Positions 8,934-17,492 of a DNA stretch of 64,000 nucleotides are shown here, one piece after another. The first letter of the stretch is position 1. Every line of letters starts with the position of its first letter. Both the position numbers and the translations under genes were made by a program. The stretch lies in assembly GCF_918320885.1 (NCBI RefSeq), contig NZ_OU907312.1, positions 1,364,465 through 1,428,464 on the forward strand, in the 5' to 3' direction. Source of the stretch: an unidentified bacterial endosymbiont. GTDB taxonomy: Bacteria > Pseudomonadota > Gammaproteobacteria > Enterobacterales > G038960095. The notes below the pieces were generated by a model that saw only the letters and a list, made by a program, of their open reading frames with translations, ran no database searches and was not told the DNA's origin.

Positions 8934-10285
8934 GCGGCGGTTTTCTTTATTTGGACCTGCGGTTGGCGCAGCTCACCGACCAAGCGTTGCAGGCCGGTAG
9001 CCCGTAAGCACACCTCTAAATTATCCGCTGAGACCACCACCTTCTCAATTAACAGCTTAAAAATCCTTGCCTGCTCCGCTGGGAACAGCTCTGCCCACAC
9101 AGTATCCAACTGAATCATCGCTACTGTGACTTGGGCCTCATCCAGGCTGGGATCGTGTTGCTGGGCCTGTGTTAGTATCGGTTCCAGTAAATCGGGGGAG
9201 CGCAGTAGGCGGCGTAGCTGCTCAAAGACTGCTGCCTCTAGTTGTGCCGCCGGTAACCTGGGGACGCCTGAGGCCCCCGCGTACTCCTTGGCATCCCGCT
9301 GTGGGATGTAGTAGCGATAGCAGCGGCCACTCTGCTTCTTGACCGTCTGCCAGGGCGATAGTGCCCGGCCATCACTGCCAAACAGCAACCCCTTCAGCAA
9401 AAAAGGCACCGTGGCCCGGGTGTGGTTGCTGCGGACTCGGCGGTGTGTGTCCAAGATCGCCTGGACGCTATCCCAGGTGGCTTGATCGATGATTGCTGCC
9501 TGCTCCCCCGGGTACCACTGCCCTTGATGTTGCAGCTCCCCCAAATAAAGGCGGTTATTGAGCAATTTGTAGATCAAACTCTTATCAATCAGTTTGCCCT
9601 GGCGAACCTGTCCCCGCTGGGTGGTCCAGCTTTTGGAGGTGGCGCCCGTTTGCTGTAGCTCTTTCACTAACAAGGTGCTAGAACCCAGGGCTATAAAGCG
9701 GTGAAAAATCTGCTGCACCAGTTGGGCTTCTGCCGGGTTGTGGACTAAGCGGCGATCTTGAACATCGTAGCCCAGCGGTGGGGTGCCGCCCATCCAGATC
9801 CCTTTACGTTTGCTGGCGGCAATCTTATCGCGGATGCGCTCGCCGGTCACCTCCCGTTCAAATTGCGCAAAGGAGAGCAAGATATTCAGCATCAACCGCC
9901 CCATCGAGGTGGTGGTGTTGAACTGCTGGGTTACCGAGACAAAGGAGACCCCTTGGCGATCAAATAGCTCGACCATTTTGGAAAAATCGCTGAGATTGCG
10001 GGTCAGGCGGTCAATTTTATAGATAATAATGATATCAATCTGCCCCGCCTCAATGTCTGCCAGCAGCCGCTGCAGGGCTGGACGCTCCATATGGCCGCCG
10101 GAGTAAGCGGGATCGTCGTAATCATCCGCCACCGGCAGCCAGCCCTCCGTGCGTTGACTGGCAATGTAGGCATGACCAGCATCCCGCTGGGCATCGATGG
10201 AGTTGTACTCCTGCTCTAGCCCCTCATCAGTCGATTTGCGGGTGTAGACTGCGCAGCGCTGGCGTTGCTGAATCACCTCGTTCAT
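8930..10285 (-). CDS. Large serine recombinase (phage integrase), copy 1
   Basis: 451 residues. The N-terminal resolvase domain carries the catalytic serine at Ser18 (YTRKSTDEG) and arginines in KIDRLTRN (93-96). A recombinase domain follows (GGTPPLGYDVQDRRLV, about 175-290). The C-terminal region is short and I see no zinc-ribbon cysteines. Members of this family integrate and excise phage or island DNA by unidirectional recombination between attP and attB. It is translationally coupled to DUF2924 upstream and the HTH gene downstream. A second copy is at 18372-19727, differing at scattered residues. Confidence 0.92.
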   Translation of the reverse strand: MNEVIQQRQRCAVYTRKSTDEGLEQEYNSIDAQRDAGHAYIASQRTEGWLPVADDYDDPAYSGGHMERPALQRLLADIEAGQIDIIIIYKIDRLTRNLSDFSKMVELFDRQGVSFVSVTQQFNTTTSMGRLMLNILLSFAQFEREVTGERIRDKIAASKRKGIWMGGTPPLGYDVQDRRLVHNPAEAQLVQQIFHRFIALGSSTLLVKELQQTGATSKSWTTQRGQVRQGKLIDKSLIYKLLNNRLYLGELQHQGQWYPGEQAAIIDQATWDSVQAILDTHRRVRSNHTRATVPFLLKGLLFGSDGRALSPWQTVKKQSGRCYRYYIPQRDAKEYAGASGVPRLPAAQLEAAVFEQLRRLLRSPDLLEPILTQAQQHDPSLDEAQVTVAMIQLDTVWAELFPAEQARIFKLLIEKVVVSADNLEVCLRATGLQRLVGELRQPQVQIKKTAA

Positions 10286-10788
10286 CGACCACCCCGCTGT
10301 TTCGTCGCGGTGGAGCCTTTAGGGCGCGCTTTTAGGCCAAAAAATAGCGGCCCCGACCAGCGGGTGCCAGTGATTTCTCTGGCTAGCTGCGACAGGTTGC
10401 TGTAGGGCCTCCCCTGATAGATAAAGCGGCCAGCGTCCTGGACCACCACCTGATGATCAACCCCTTGGTAGTGGCGACTCAGGAGTGTCCCCGGCAGCAA
10501 CGCCCGACTGGCGGCGCGCTTTGGCGATGGTTGTTGTTCTAGGGCGATTAGCTGCTCAATACGCTGCTGATTACGCGTGACTAGCGGCTGATTGGTTTTG
10601 CTGTACTCCAGTAGCTGCAGCTGGTAGGCGATCCGCCGTTCTAGAAAGCGGCGATTATGGGTGGGGGCTTCACTGCTAAAGAGCTGTTGCCATAGCGCTT
10701 TGAGTTCTGGCATCCCCAGTTGCGGCAGATTAACAATTTGTGCCATCACTGAGGCGCCGCTCGAAGGGCTGCTTCTCCGAATTTTCAT
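10282..10788 (-). CDS. DUF2924-family protein, copy 1
   Basis: 168 residues starting at an ATG that overlaps the preceding gene (ATGA), with a possible internal start at 10746 (MAQIVNLPQLGMPELK). Recognisable DUF2924 features are the LFSSEAPTHNRRFLERRIAYQLQ segment and the C-terminal PGTLLSRHYQGVDHQV...GRPYSNLSQLAREITGTRWSGPLFFGLK block. The family is regularly found just upstream of large serine recombinases in prophages and is of unknown function. A role in recombination or its control is inferred only from that linkage. Confidence 0.85.
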   Translation of the reverse strand: MKIRRSSPSSGASVMAQIVNLPQLGMPELKALWQQLFSSEAPTHNRRFLERRIAYQLQLLEYSKTNQPLVTRNQQRIEQLIALEQQPSPKRAASRALLPGTLLSRHYQGVDHQVVVQDAGRFIYQGRPYSNLSQLAREITGTRWSGPLFFGLKARPKGSTATKQRGGR

Positions 10789-11003
10789 GCAGGTTCCTTG
10801 GGTGAGAGAGTAGCAGGGCCCCTATGAACGCTCGGCTGGCTGCGAAAGCCAAGTAAAACCTGACGCTCTGTAAGTTTATCCGGGGTTATACCGCTGTTTT
10901 TAGCCCGCAGTCGGCACAGGCCAGTGGCCAGAATGGCGGCGATGGCTAGGCAGCGCTGCTCTGGGGTCATTTGCGCGGGCAGTAATGAGTGGATGGTCTC
11001 CAT
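10785..11003 (-). CDS. Small protein at head of recombinase operon, copy 1
   Basis: 72 residues from the ATG at 11003, preceded by GGAG 8 bases upstream; a GTG at 11012 is an alternative start. The sequence contains MTPEQRCLAIAAILATGLCRLRAKN. I do not recognise a family. It is the first of four genes that overlap by 4 bp each, so it is probably co-transcribed with the recombinase. The copy at 20227 has the same N-terminus but a different C-terminal tail. Confidence 0.6.
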   Translation of the reverse strand: METIHSLLPAQMTPEQRCLAIAAILATGLCRLRAKNSGITPDKLTERQVLLGFRSQPSVHRGPATLSPKEPA

Positions 11004-11378
11004 CGGTAGCACTCCAGGGGTTCAATAAACGCTATCATCCCGATCACCACACTGGAATGCTAGGCAGAGATTTCTAGCCGCTGGCGGGGAGTACGGGCTA
11101 GCGTTGACAGAATTTGACAGCTGATGGGCTCTGAGCATTCGGTGACAACGGGCTGGTGGCTACGGTTGGCAATCGATGGCTACCCCAAATAGCTTTGGCG
11201 GCCAAAAATAAAATTAAATAAAATCGCGTTATCCTCGCAATAGCCCTCAATACTCCACAAATGCCCTGAATCTCTGGCTGGCATTTTTGATCAGTGGCAC
11301 GGATGATGGTCACTCAAGAACCCTACTCAATTGACCGGGTGAATAAATAATAAAACACATTATCCATCAGAGAACTTT
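11004..11378. promoter_or_regulatory. Divergent intergenic control region, copy 1
   Basis: About 375 bp between the leftward recombinase operon and the rightward AlpA-like gene. It must hold both promoters. It is AT-rich around 11210-11235. A 71-codon minus-strand frame (11098-11313) is nearly the same in the second copy, but the whole region is almost identical at DNA level, so that conservation does not show coding. I cannot point to operators with confidence. Confidence 0.4.
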
Positions 11379-11576
11379 ATGAGCATTAGACACTTGAATC
11401 AAAATCAATTGGCGACCCGTTGGGATCTAAGTGAAGGATCTTTAGAGCGTTGGCGCAGTAAGGGAATCGGTCCTATTTTTTTAAAACTGCAAGGGCGAGT
11501 ACTGTATCGTCTGGAGGATATTGAAGAGTTTGAATTAACCAGTTTACGTCGGAGTACTTCTCATAGCAGAAAATAA
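11379..11576 (+). CDS. AlpA/excisionase-like HTH regulator, copy 1
   Basis: 65 residues with a MerR/AlpA-type winged helix pattern: LNQNQLATRWDLSEGSLERWRSKGIGPIF, then a beta hairpin LQGRVLYRLEDIEEFE. Proteins of this size and fold act as excisionases or activators next to integrases. It diverges from the recombinase operon and precedes the replication genes. The copy at 20821 is identical in protein sequence. Confidence 0.8.
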   Translation: MSIRHLNQNQLATRWDLSEGSLERWRSKGIGPIFLKLQGRVLYRLEDIEEFELTSLRRSTSHSRK

Positions 11577-11691
11577 AACCTGACTACTATTGAATAAATC
11601 CATAAAAAACCACTAAGGCTGTACCTTTTGTCTTAAAAAATGAGTAGTTAAGATTTTAACTCATTGAATTAACCAACTAACTTGAGGCTTA

Positions 11692-12255
11692 ATGATGAAC
11701 TTTTTTGATTTTAATACTGCGCCCGATCAACACACCGTGGCGTTAATTCCCCATGGGACGATGACTCAAGTCAGTCTACATATTCGACCGGGTGGCTATA
11801 ACGATCAGGCACAAGGCTGGGAGGGCGGCTGGGCAACTAAAAATGAGAGCAGCGGCGCTATTTACCTAAACTGTGAATTTACTGTACTAGCAGGCCTCTA
11901 TCAACAGCGCAAAATCTGGTCGCTGATCGGCCTCTACAGCCCCAAAGGCGCAGAGTGGGGCCTCCGGGGTCGCAGTTTTATTAAGGCGATCCTCCACTCC
12001 GCAAATGGTATTCAGCCCCTGGACCAGAGCCCGGCAGCCCAACAGGCGCGCTTAATCTATGGTTTTGAGGCGCTTGAGGGCCTGGAGTTTCTGGCAAAAA
12101 TCGAGGTGGAAAAAGCCAGTGGTAATAATGTTATTAAAACCGCCTTGATGCCGGGCCATCCCGACTATCCAGGGCTGCTGCTAGAGCAGCTGGCCCCCAG
12201 GGGTAGTGATGATTCTCATCAGGACCTGCCTACCTTCTGGGGCAGTGATAGATAA
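11692..12255 (+). CDS. Hypothetical phage protein, copy 1 (intact)
   Basis: 187 residues. An SD-like TTGAGG lies upstream of the double ATG at 11692/11695. It begins FFDFNTAPDQHT, like the start of the primase that follows (WFDFNNALDQQ). The middle has beta-rich, aromatic segments (GWEGGWATKNESSGAIYLNCEFTVLAG, WSLIGLYSPKG). I do not recognise the family. Position just before a primase suggests a single-strand DNA-binding or replication role, but that is inference. The second copy has a nonsense codon. Confidence 0.6.
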   Translation: MMNFFDFNTAPDQHTVALIPHGTMTQVSLHIRPGGYNDQAQGWEGGWATKNESSGAIYLNCEFTVLAGLYQQRKIWSLIGLYSPKGAEWGLRGRSFIKAILHSANGIQPLDQSPAAQQARLIYGFEALEGLEFLAKIEVEKASGNNVIKTALMPGHPDYPGLLLEQLAPRGSDDSHQDLPTFWGSDR

Positions 12256-12349
12256 CTACTACCCCTTCTTAGATAACTTATCCACTCATTATTGGCGCCA
12301 TTGGAGGGCGCTGGCAGCCCAACAGACTAATTATTGGAGAATACCTTTC

Positions 12350-13972
12350 ATGACTGATAATAACCCTAACTGGTTTGATTTTAATAACGCCCTTGATCAA
12401 CAGATGGTGAGCGGTTTCCATGATCTGCAGGCACTCCGGAACGGGCTACTGGCACAGCTAGAGCGCCTGCTACAAACGCTGTTTCCCCAAGGGTATAGCC
12501 GCCATGGTAAGTTTTTTATCGGTAATTTGGCCGGTGATCGTGGCAAAAGCCTGGTGGTCGAGCTCCAAGGGGACAAACGCGGTTTTTGGAAAGATTTTGC
12601 CACCGATGAGGGTGGCGATGTGTTCGCACTGTGTGCTGGCTCACAACAATTCACCTCCACGAATGACTTCCTCCAACTCTTGAAGGAGCTCCAGCAGTGG
12701 TTGGGAATGGACTCTACCGCCCCGCTCCCTACGCCACCTCGCCAACCCCAGCCAGGGGTGTATCTTGACGAGCGGGGCGCACCTACCCAGCAGTGGCACT
12801 ATCTCAGCGACCAAGGCGAGCTGCTTGCCTGCGTTTATCGCTATGATACGCCTCAAGGCAAGCTGTTCTGCCCTTGGGATGTGCGTGCTAGAAAGTATCA
12901 AGCGCCCACGCCACGCCCCTTGTATCACCTTCCAGGCATTAAGCAAGCCACTCAGGTAGTTTTAGTCGAGGGGGAGCAGTGTGCGGCAGCCTTGATAAAA
13001 ATCGGCATCACCACGACCACCGCCATGAATGGCGCGCAGGCGCCGATAGCAAAAACCGCTTGGACGCCATTAGCGGGGAAAGAGGTGCTGATTTGGCCAG
13101 ACAACGATCCGCCCGGCCAGGCGTACGCTCAGCGCGCTGCCCAAGCCATCCTAGCGGCACAGGCCGCTTCCGTCGCTATTCTAACCCTTCCCCCCAATAA
13201 ACCCGCTGGCTGGGATGCTGCCGATGCCCTCGCTGAAGACTTTGACTGCAGGGTTTTTATTCAACATGGGACCCGGGTACTCCTCCAGCCCCCGGCCGCG
13301 GAGAGCGATCAGATCCTAGCAGATAATCTCTCAATACCCTCTATTATCAACACCGAAGATGCCCTCACGCTGCTGTTTACGCATCACTATCAACAGGAGT
13401 GGCGCTATGTGGCCGCCTGGGGCAAATGGCTACTCTGGGAGGGTCAGCGCTGGCGGATTGAAGAGACCTTAGCAGCGGCCGATCGGGTTCGTCACCTCTG
13501 CCGGCAAGCAGCCCTCAAGGCAGAGACTCCGCGACTGGCCTGCAAATTGGCGGCAGCCAGTACCATGAGCAGCGTGGAACGGCTGATAAAAAGCGATCGA
13601 CGACACGCCGCTACTAGCGATGAGTGGGATGCTGATGAGTGGATGCTGAACACCCCGGGTGGGGTAGTCGATCTACAAACTGGGCAGCTCTCTCCCCACA
13701 ACCGTGAATATCGCATGACCAAAATGGCAACGGCGACTTTAGTGCCCAACAGTCACTGTTCAAACTGGTTACAGTTTCTCTGCCAAGTCACCGGCGGTAA
13801 CACAGAGCAGATCAATTACCTGCAAAGGGTGTTTGGCTATTGCTTAACCGGGAGCACGCGGGAGCAGGCGCTATTTTTTCTCTATGGCACCGGGGCCAAT
13901 GGCAAAAGTGTTTTTGTGAACACCTTGTCCACCCTGGTGGGTGACTATGCGGCTGATCTTGCTACCCTTTAA
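12350..13972 (+). CDS. Phage primase/helicase, copy 1, 3'-truncated by IS3
   Basis: Start ATG 12350 follows TTGGAGA. The N-terminal half has a CHC2-like/primase region (HGKFFIGN, RGFWKDFATDEGGDVFALC) and a Toprim domain (QVVLVEGEQCAAALI, VLIWPDNDPPGQAY). The C-terminal half has a P4/D5-type region (EWDADEWMLNTPGGVVDL) and a superfamily-3 Walker A near residue 512 (YGTGANGKSV). Native coding stops at 13953 inside the helicase; the last codons and stop come from the IS. It would lack Walker B and beyond, so helicase activity is probably lost. Its helicase half differs from that of copy 2 although the Toprim half is nearly identical. Confidence 0.85.
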   Translation: MTDNNPNWFDFNNALDQQMVSGFHDLQALRNGLLAQLERLLQTLFPQGYSRHGKFFIGNLAGDRGKSLVVELQGDKRGFWKDFATDEGGDVFALCAGSQQFTSTNDFLQLLKELQQWLGMDSTAPLPTPPRQPQPGVYLDERGAPTQQWHYLSDQGELLACVYRYDTPQGKLFCPWDVRARKYQAPTPRPLYHLPGIKQATQVVLVEGEQCAAALIKIGITTTTAMNGAQAPIAKTAWTPLAGKEVLIWPDNDPPGQAYAQRAAQAILAAQAASVAILTLPPNKPAGWDAADALAEDFDCRVFIQHGTRVLLQPPAAESDQILADNLSIPSIINTEDALTLLFTHHYQQEWRYVAAWGKWLLWEGQRWRIEETLAAADRVRHLCRQAALKAETPRLACKLAAASTMSSVERLIKSDRRHAATSDEWDADEWMLNTPGGVVDLQTGQLSPHNREYRMTKMATATLVPNSHCSNWLQFLCQVTGGNTEQINYLQRVFGYCLTGSTREQALFFLYGTGANGKSVFVNTLSTLVGDYAADLATL

Positions 13973-14030
13973 CGGACACAACGAAGAGGAACAAAGCGTA
14001 TAATTTTTTGTTACTTTTTGAGGTGAAGTT

Positions 14031-14330
14031 ATGAATCAAGGGGAATCAAGGAGCTATGATAAGGAATTCAAGCTGAATGCGGTAAAGCTGTATCACAGCA
14101 CTGGTAAAACGCTCTGTCAATTGAGCGAGGAATTGGGAGTTCCCAAGAGTACATTGGCAGGGTGGGTCCATCAGCATAACAAGGATGGTGCAGAGGCTTT
14201 CCCGGGCAAAGGATACCTGAAAGCGTCTGATGCTGAGCTCAGTCAATTGCGGAAAGAATTGGCGATAGCACGCGAAGAGAGGGATATCCTAAAAAAAGCC
14301 TTGGGCATCTTCTCAGTGGCCCGCAAGTAA
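14031..14330 (+). CDS. IS3 OrfA
   Basis: 99 residues with an N-terminal helix-turn-helix (LCQLSEELGVPKSTLAGWV) and a C-terminal coiled-coil (ELSQLRKELAIAREERDILKKAL). A run of seven A followed by G (14291-14297) near the 3' end is the usual A6G -1 slippage site of the IS3 family. Slippage there would join OrfA to the OrfB frame, giving the OrfAB transposase. Confidence 0.92.
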   Translation: MNQGESRSYDKEFKLNAVKLYHSTGKTLCQLSEELGVPKSTLAGWVHQHNKDGAEAFPGKGYLKASDAELSQLRKELAIAREERDILKKALGIFSVARK

Positions 14331-14341
14331 AATACCAGTTT

Positions 14342-15196
14342 ATGCAAAAGCATGCTGGGGAATTCAGCGTAGAGAGGATGTCCAACGTGTTAGGTGTATC
14401 CCGCAGTGGCTATTATCAGTTTATCAAGGCTGAGCCATCCAAGCGCTATTGTGAGGATGAGCGTTTAATATCTGAAATTAAAGAGGTTTATACCATAAGC
14501 AACCAAATTTACGGTAGCCCACGTATCCATGCTGAGTTACGAGCTAGAGGTGAGCGCTGTTCACGCAAACGGGTTTGTCGGCTAATGAAAGCAGCCCATA
14601 TTGCGGCTAAGATGAAAAAACGATTTAAGGTAACCACAATAGTCGATCCAAAGGCCGCAGTGGCGCCTAATTTACTCAAGCAGAAGTTCACAGCCACTCG
14701 CCCTGATCAATACTGGGCAGCAGATATTACCTATATTCCGACCCAAGAGGGATGGTTGTATGTTGCTATCGTACTGGACCTGTTCTCTCGTAGTATCGTG
14801 GGGATGGATATGCAAGCTCACATGACCACCGAGTTAGTAGCCGCAGCATTACGCCAGGCAATAACACGGAGGAAGCCTGCTGCAGGTCTCATCCACCACT
14901 CCGACCGAGGCAGCCAGTATACCAGCAAAGGATTCAAGGCTGTATCGGCGCATCACCAGATAACGCTTAGCATGAGTAGTACGGGCAATTGTTATGACAA
15001 TGCAGTAGCAGAGAGTTTTTTCCATACCTTAAAAACAGAGCACACCCACTTTGAACGTTTTGAGAGCAGAGAACAAGCCAAATTGAGCATTTTTGAATAC
15101 GTAGAAGTGTTTTATAACCGACAGAGACGGCACTCAACGCTAGGCTATCTGTCTCCTGTAAATTTTGAAAAAAATTGGTTATCCCAGGTCGCTTAA
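14342..15196 (+). CDS. IS3 OrfB transposase (DDE integrase core)
   Basis: 284 residues from the first ATG; the frame is open further upstream through the A7 site, so the working product is likely OrfAB made by -1 frameshifting. The HTH_21 segment (YGSPRIHAELRARG) is followed by an rve core with DDE residues in AADITYIP, HSDRGSQYTS and DNAVAESFFHTLK. It catalyses excision and joining of the IS ends. The copy at 63018 has the same protein sequence. Confidence 0.93.
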   Translation: MQKHAGEFSVERMSNVLGVSRSGYYQFIKAEPSKRYCEDERLISEIKEVYTISNQIYGSPRIHAELRARGERCSRKRVCRLMKAAHIAAKMKKRFKVTTIVDPKAAVAPNLLKQKFTATRPDQYWAADITYIPTQEGWLYVAIVLDLFSRSIVGMDMQAHMTTELVAAALRQAITRRKPAAGLIHHSDRGSQYTSKGFKAVSAHHQITLSMSSTGNCYDNAVAESFFHTLKTEHTHFERFESREQAKLSIFEYVEVFYNRQRRHSTLGYLSPVNFEKNWLSQVA

Positions 15197-15233
15197 GGTT
15201 TCTCTTCTCTGTGTCTAAAAAAAGGTGGCAAGA

Positions 15234-16256
15234 TCATAGGCTCTTCCGCGAGGGGCGTGTACCTAGGTACGCGCGCCCCGTTTTGGGGGAGTAACATCGA
15301 CCGAAGGTGTACCCCAGAAAATCAAAGGTTTCTCCAGGAACCTGGCAAATACGAGTCTTCTCCTCATTGACTGTCAGCCCCAACCGAATCATCAACTGGC
15401 GCATCGCTGCCAGAGCCTTCCCTGCCTCGTGGCGGCAACAGATCACTAGATCATCGGCATAGGACACAATATGTGCCTGATACCGCCGTTGTAAACCTAA
15501 TTTGCGCCAGCCTAAAATGAACCGCCTCATATAGAGGTTTGATAGCAAGGGGGAGATTGGCGACCCTTGTGGCGTGCCACGCGCACTGTCCCGATTCTGG
15601 GTAGTGCGTCGCTTGCTCCCCTGGGCATCACTCTCTTCCACAGGGGCCTTCAACCACTGCTTGATTAAATGCAGTAGCATCCGATCCACTATACGGCGGG
15701 CCACAGAGTTGAGTAGCTGCGCATGTGGGATGCCGTCAAAGTACGACGATAGATCGGCATCAACCACCTGCGTTAGCCCTCTGCTGAGCAGGCGATGGAC
15801 CTGTTTCACGGCATTAAGCGCCCCACGCTTTGGACGGTAGGCGTACTGCTCAGGGGGCAGGTCAGCCTCAAATATAGGTTCTAAGACCAACATCACCGCC
15901 GTTTGCACTACGCGATCCCGAATTGTTGGGATACCCAAAGGGCGCCGTTTGCCGTGTGGTTTAGGAATATAGACTCGTTTTACCGCTTCCGGTTGATAAC
16001 TTTTGTTCCTCAGCACTTGCGCCAGTTCCCGCAGCCACCGCTCCTCGCCATACGCTATGATATCTGCAAACCGCTCGCCATCTACGCCAGCTGCCCCCTT
16101 GTTGGCCTTGCAGCAGGCGTATGCGTGAGCTAGCACATCTTCACGATACACCTTGTCGTACAGCGAGTAGAAGCGATAGCTCGGTTCAGCCTTCGCTTTG
16201 GCATGTAACGCCCTCTGTAGCGCCTGGACACTTCCAGGAGTTGCTAGGTTACCCAA
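15234..16256 (-). CDS. Group II intron reverse transcriptase/maturase, C-terminally truncated
   Basis: 340 residues. RT blocks are visible: GKRRPLGIPTIRDRVVQ, QYAYRPKRGA, VVDADLSSYFDGI, RGTPQGSPISPLLSN (216-230) and the catalytic YADD (256-259). Full-length LtrA-type proteins run to 420 residues or more and include a maturase X domain. Here the reading ends RPSRKSL at a TGA supplied by the IS3 end, so the X domain is lost. RT activity may remain; splicing assistance probably does not. Confidence 0.88.
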   Translation of the reverse strand: MGNLATPGSVQALQRALHAKAKAEPSYRFYSLYDKVYREDVLAHAYACCKANKGAAGVDGERFADIIAYGEERWLRELAQVLRNKSYQPEAVKRVYIPKPHGKRRPLGIPTIRDRVVQTAVMLVLEPIFEADLPPEQYAYRPKRGALNAVKQVHRLLSRGLTQVVDADLSSYFDGIPHAQLLNSVARRIVDRMLLHLIKQWLKAPVEESDAQGSKRRTTQNRDSARGTPQGSPISPLLSNLYMRRFILGWRKLGLQRRYQAHIVSYADDLVICCRHEAGKALAAMRQLMIRLGLTVNEEKTRICQVPGETFDFLGYTFGRCYSPKTGRAYLGTRPSRKSL

Positions 16257-16756
16257 TCTCCCCCCCTTTACTACTTCTTACGTTAATCTTGAACCAAGGC
16301 CCCTTCCCTCCACTGGCATTACCCAGCTTCCTCGGTACTACGGGCCTCTCCGCCACCCTGTCGCGCCTAGCCTCTCCCTCACGGGTGTCTAGTTGGCTGG
16401 TCGCGCACAGCCACACGACAGGGCTTCCCGTGTTGCAACACTCTTCCTCTTTGATACATGCCATCGCCAATATCCCGGCGGAATCAGTTCAGTGCATTCT
16501 TCGCTCTCTTCCCAAACCAATGGCAGCCTTCCCCGAAGTACAGACGGGTCGGCTTCCGCATTACAGTTTTCGAGACCTGCTCAGCGTTCACTCATGTTAT
16601 GGCCTACATCATCGCTGAATCACTAATATGACCCTTTATACCGAAGGCTTCAGCCGTTTCGTTACCTTCACGACTGCTCCGATTGCTACCGGCTGGAGCG
16701 AAAGTTACCGGACGGGATTCGCACCCGCTAGAAGACCGTGCCTTTGCACGGCGCAC
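15237..16756 (-). mobile_element. Group II intron, 3'-truncated
   Basis: On the minus strand the intron begins at 16756 with GTGCGCC, the conserved group II 5' end. About 500 nt of structured non-coding RNA (domains I-III or so) precede the reverse transcriptase gene. The 3' part, including the maturase end and domains V/VI, is missing because IS3 abuts at 15236. The upstream exon side (16757-16830) leads into cdiA remnant DNA. Without domain V it cannot splice or retrohome by itself. Confidence 0.8.
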
Positions 16757-16829
16757 TGCACTTACTCTGTTAATCCAGCGACGAATGACGAAACATTGCT
16801 TTAATTTAACCAAGGCCACGACGCCACCC

Positions 16830-17095
16830 CAGTGGCTCCAGCTGTCAGTGCCAGCGTACAACCTGCTAGACAGCGCCTATGGGGAGAGCAGCAGCACTCT
16901 CAGCCTATCAGAGCGCGAAGCCCGCAAAAACCTCGTCTCCACCCTCATCACCGGCACCACCCACGCCCTCGGCGGCGAGGCGGCTGCAGAAAAAATCTAT
17001 CCCGAGGAAGATTTCAGTACCGATTGCCTGATGGTCACGGTGTTAGATACAATGCAGATGGTTCGTTTAATACACTGCTTGATCCACTACGTTGA
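16830..17095 (+). pseudogene. cdiA-CT remnant with out-of-frame toxin tail
   Basis: 16845-16983 is the cdiA pre-toxin block (LLDSAYGESSSTLSL, REARKNLVSTLITGTTHALGGEA). The sequence then joins a different tail without the usual ENN boundary. The plausible toxin end (RGRFQYRLPDGHGVRYNADG then SFNTLLDPLR, stop at 17095) is in another frame from the cdiA block. The cassette is therefore broken by a deletion or frameshift. The following gene at 17111 probably encodes its former immunity protein. Confidence 0.65.
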
Positions 17096-17110
17096 AATGA
17101 GATAAGAGCC

Positions 17111-17350
17111 ATGAATGAAAAAATAGAGTTGTTTTTTTCAAGTCCAGAAGAGTATGAAAAATTGACAATTGAGGTCCAGCTTGAGCGTGAAAAAATAGCA
17201 GAAATCAATCAAGATAAAGGAACAGACAATTTAGAAATTGAGTTATTTGGAACGGATAAAGCACATAATTTTATCGCAAAAATGCCATTGGATAAATTAA
17301 TTAATGCTTTAATTAAAGCAAAGGAAGAGATCGTCAAAGATAACTTATAA
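17111..17350 (+). CDS. Putative CDI immunity protein, family not recognised
   Basis: 79 residues, acidic and AT-rich (FFSSPEEYEKLTIEVQLERE, IELFGTDKAHNFIAKMPLDKLINAL). It starts 15 bp after the stop of a toxin-tail remnant and is in the same orientation. Small AT-rich genes directly downstream of cdiA C-termini are normally immunity genes, which is the only basis for this call. I see no catalytic motif or membrane segment. Confidence 0.55.
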   Translation: MNEKIELFFSSPEEYEKLTIEVQLEREKIAEINQDKGTDNLEIELFGTDKAHNFIAKMPLDKLINALIKAKEEIVKDNL

Positions 17351-17363
17351 TGCTGATTGTTAA

Positions 17364-17492
17364 TTTGGCAGTGTCTCCAAATCGTTGGTAAGTGCTGGAT
17401 TTCTAGAGCTTTCCAGACCAATAGAGGCCAATGTAGCAGTTACAGGAAAATTGGTTGAGGCTAAAACCATCCCATTAGAATTGAGGAAATAA
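17364..17492 (+). pseudogene. Toxin C-terminal stub coupled to the next immunity gene
   Basis: A 42-codon open stretch reads FGSVSKSLVSAGFLELSRPI then EANVAVTGKLVEAKTIPLEL and ends in a TAA that overlaps the next ATG (TAATG at 17490-17494). The overlap is the usual toxin-immunity junction in this window. No start codon and no cdiA block precede it, so only the last residues of a former toxin survive. The toxin family cannot be identified from this stub. Confidence 0.5.

Larger units (their letters stand above)
13954..15236 (+). mobile_element. IS3-family element, complete copy A
   Basis: 1283 bp bounded by imperfect inverted repeats of about 40 bp beginning TGATCTTGC at the left and ending GCAAGATCA at the right. 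It encodes OrfA and OrfB. The flanking triplets (GGC left, TAG right) do not match, so no 3-bp target duplication is visible. The left flank is a phage primase and the right flank a group II intron, so the ends probably come from separate insertions joined by IS recombination or deletion. Confidence 0.92.

Noticed and set aside
11098-11313. 71-codon minus-strand frame, nearly the same at 20540-20755
   Set aside because: The whole control region is almost identical between copies, so the match does not show coding selection. It overlaps the promoters needed by both divergent operons.
12206-12349. Upstream in-frame extension of the primase (also at 21648-21791)
   Set aside because: It overlaps the preceding gene, and the ATG at 12350/21792 has a good ribosome-binding site and a start WFDFN like its neighbour gene.
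16121-16618. Plus-strand frame of 165 codons over the intron
   Set aside because: It is antisense to the structured RNA of the group II intron and the RT gene start.
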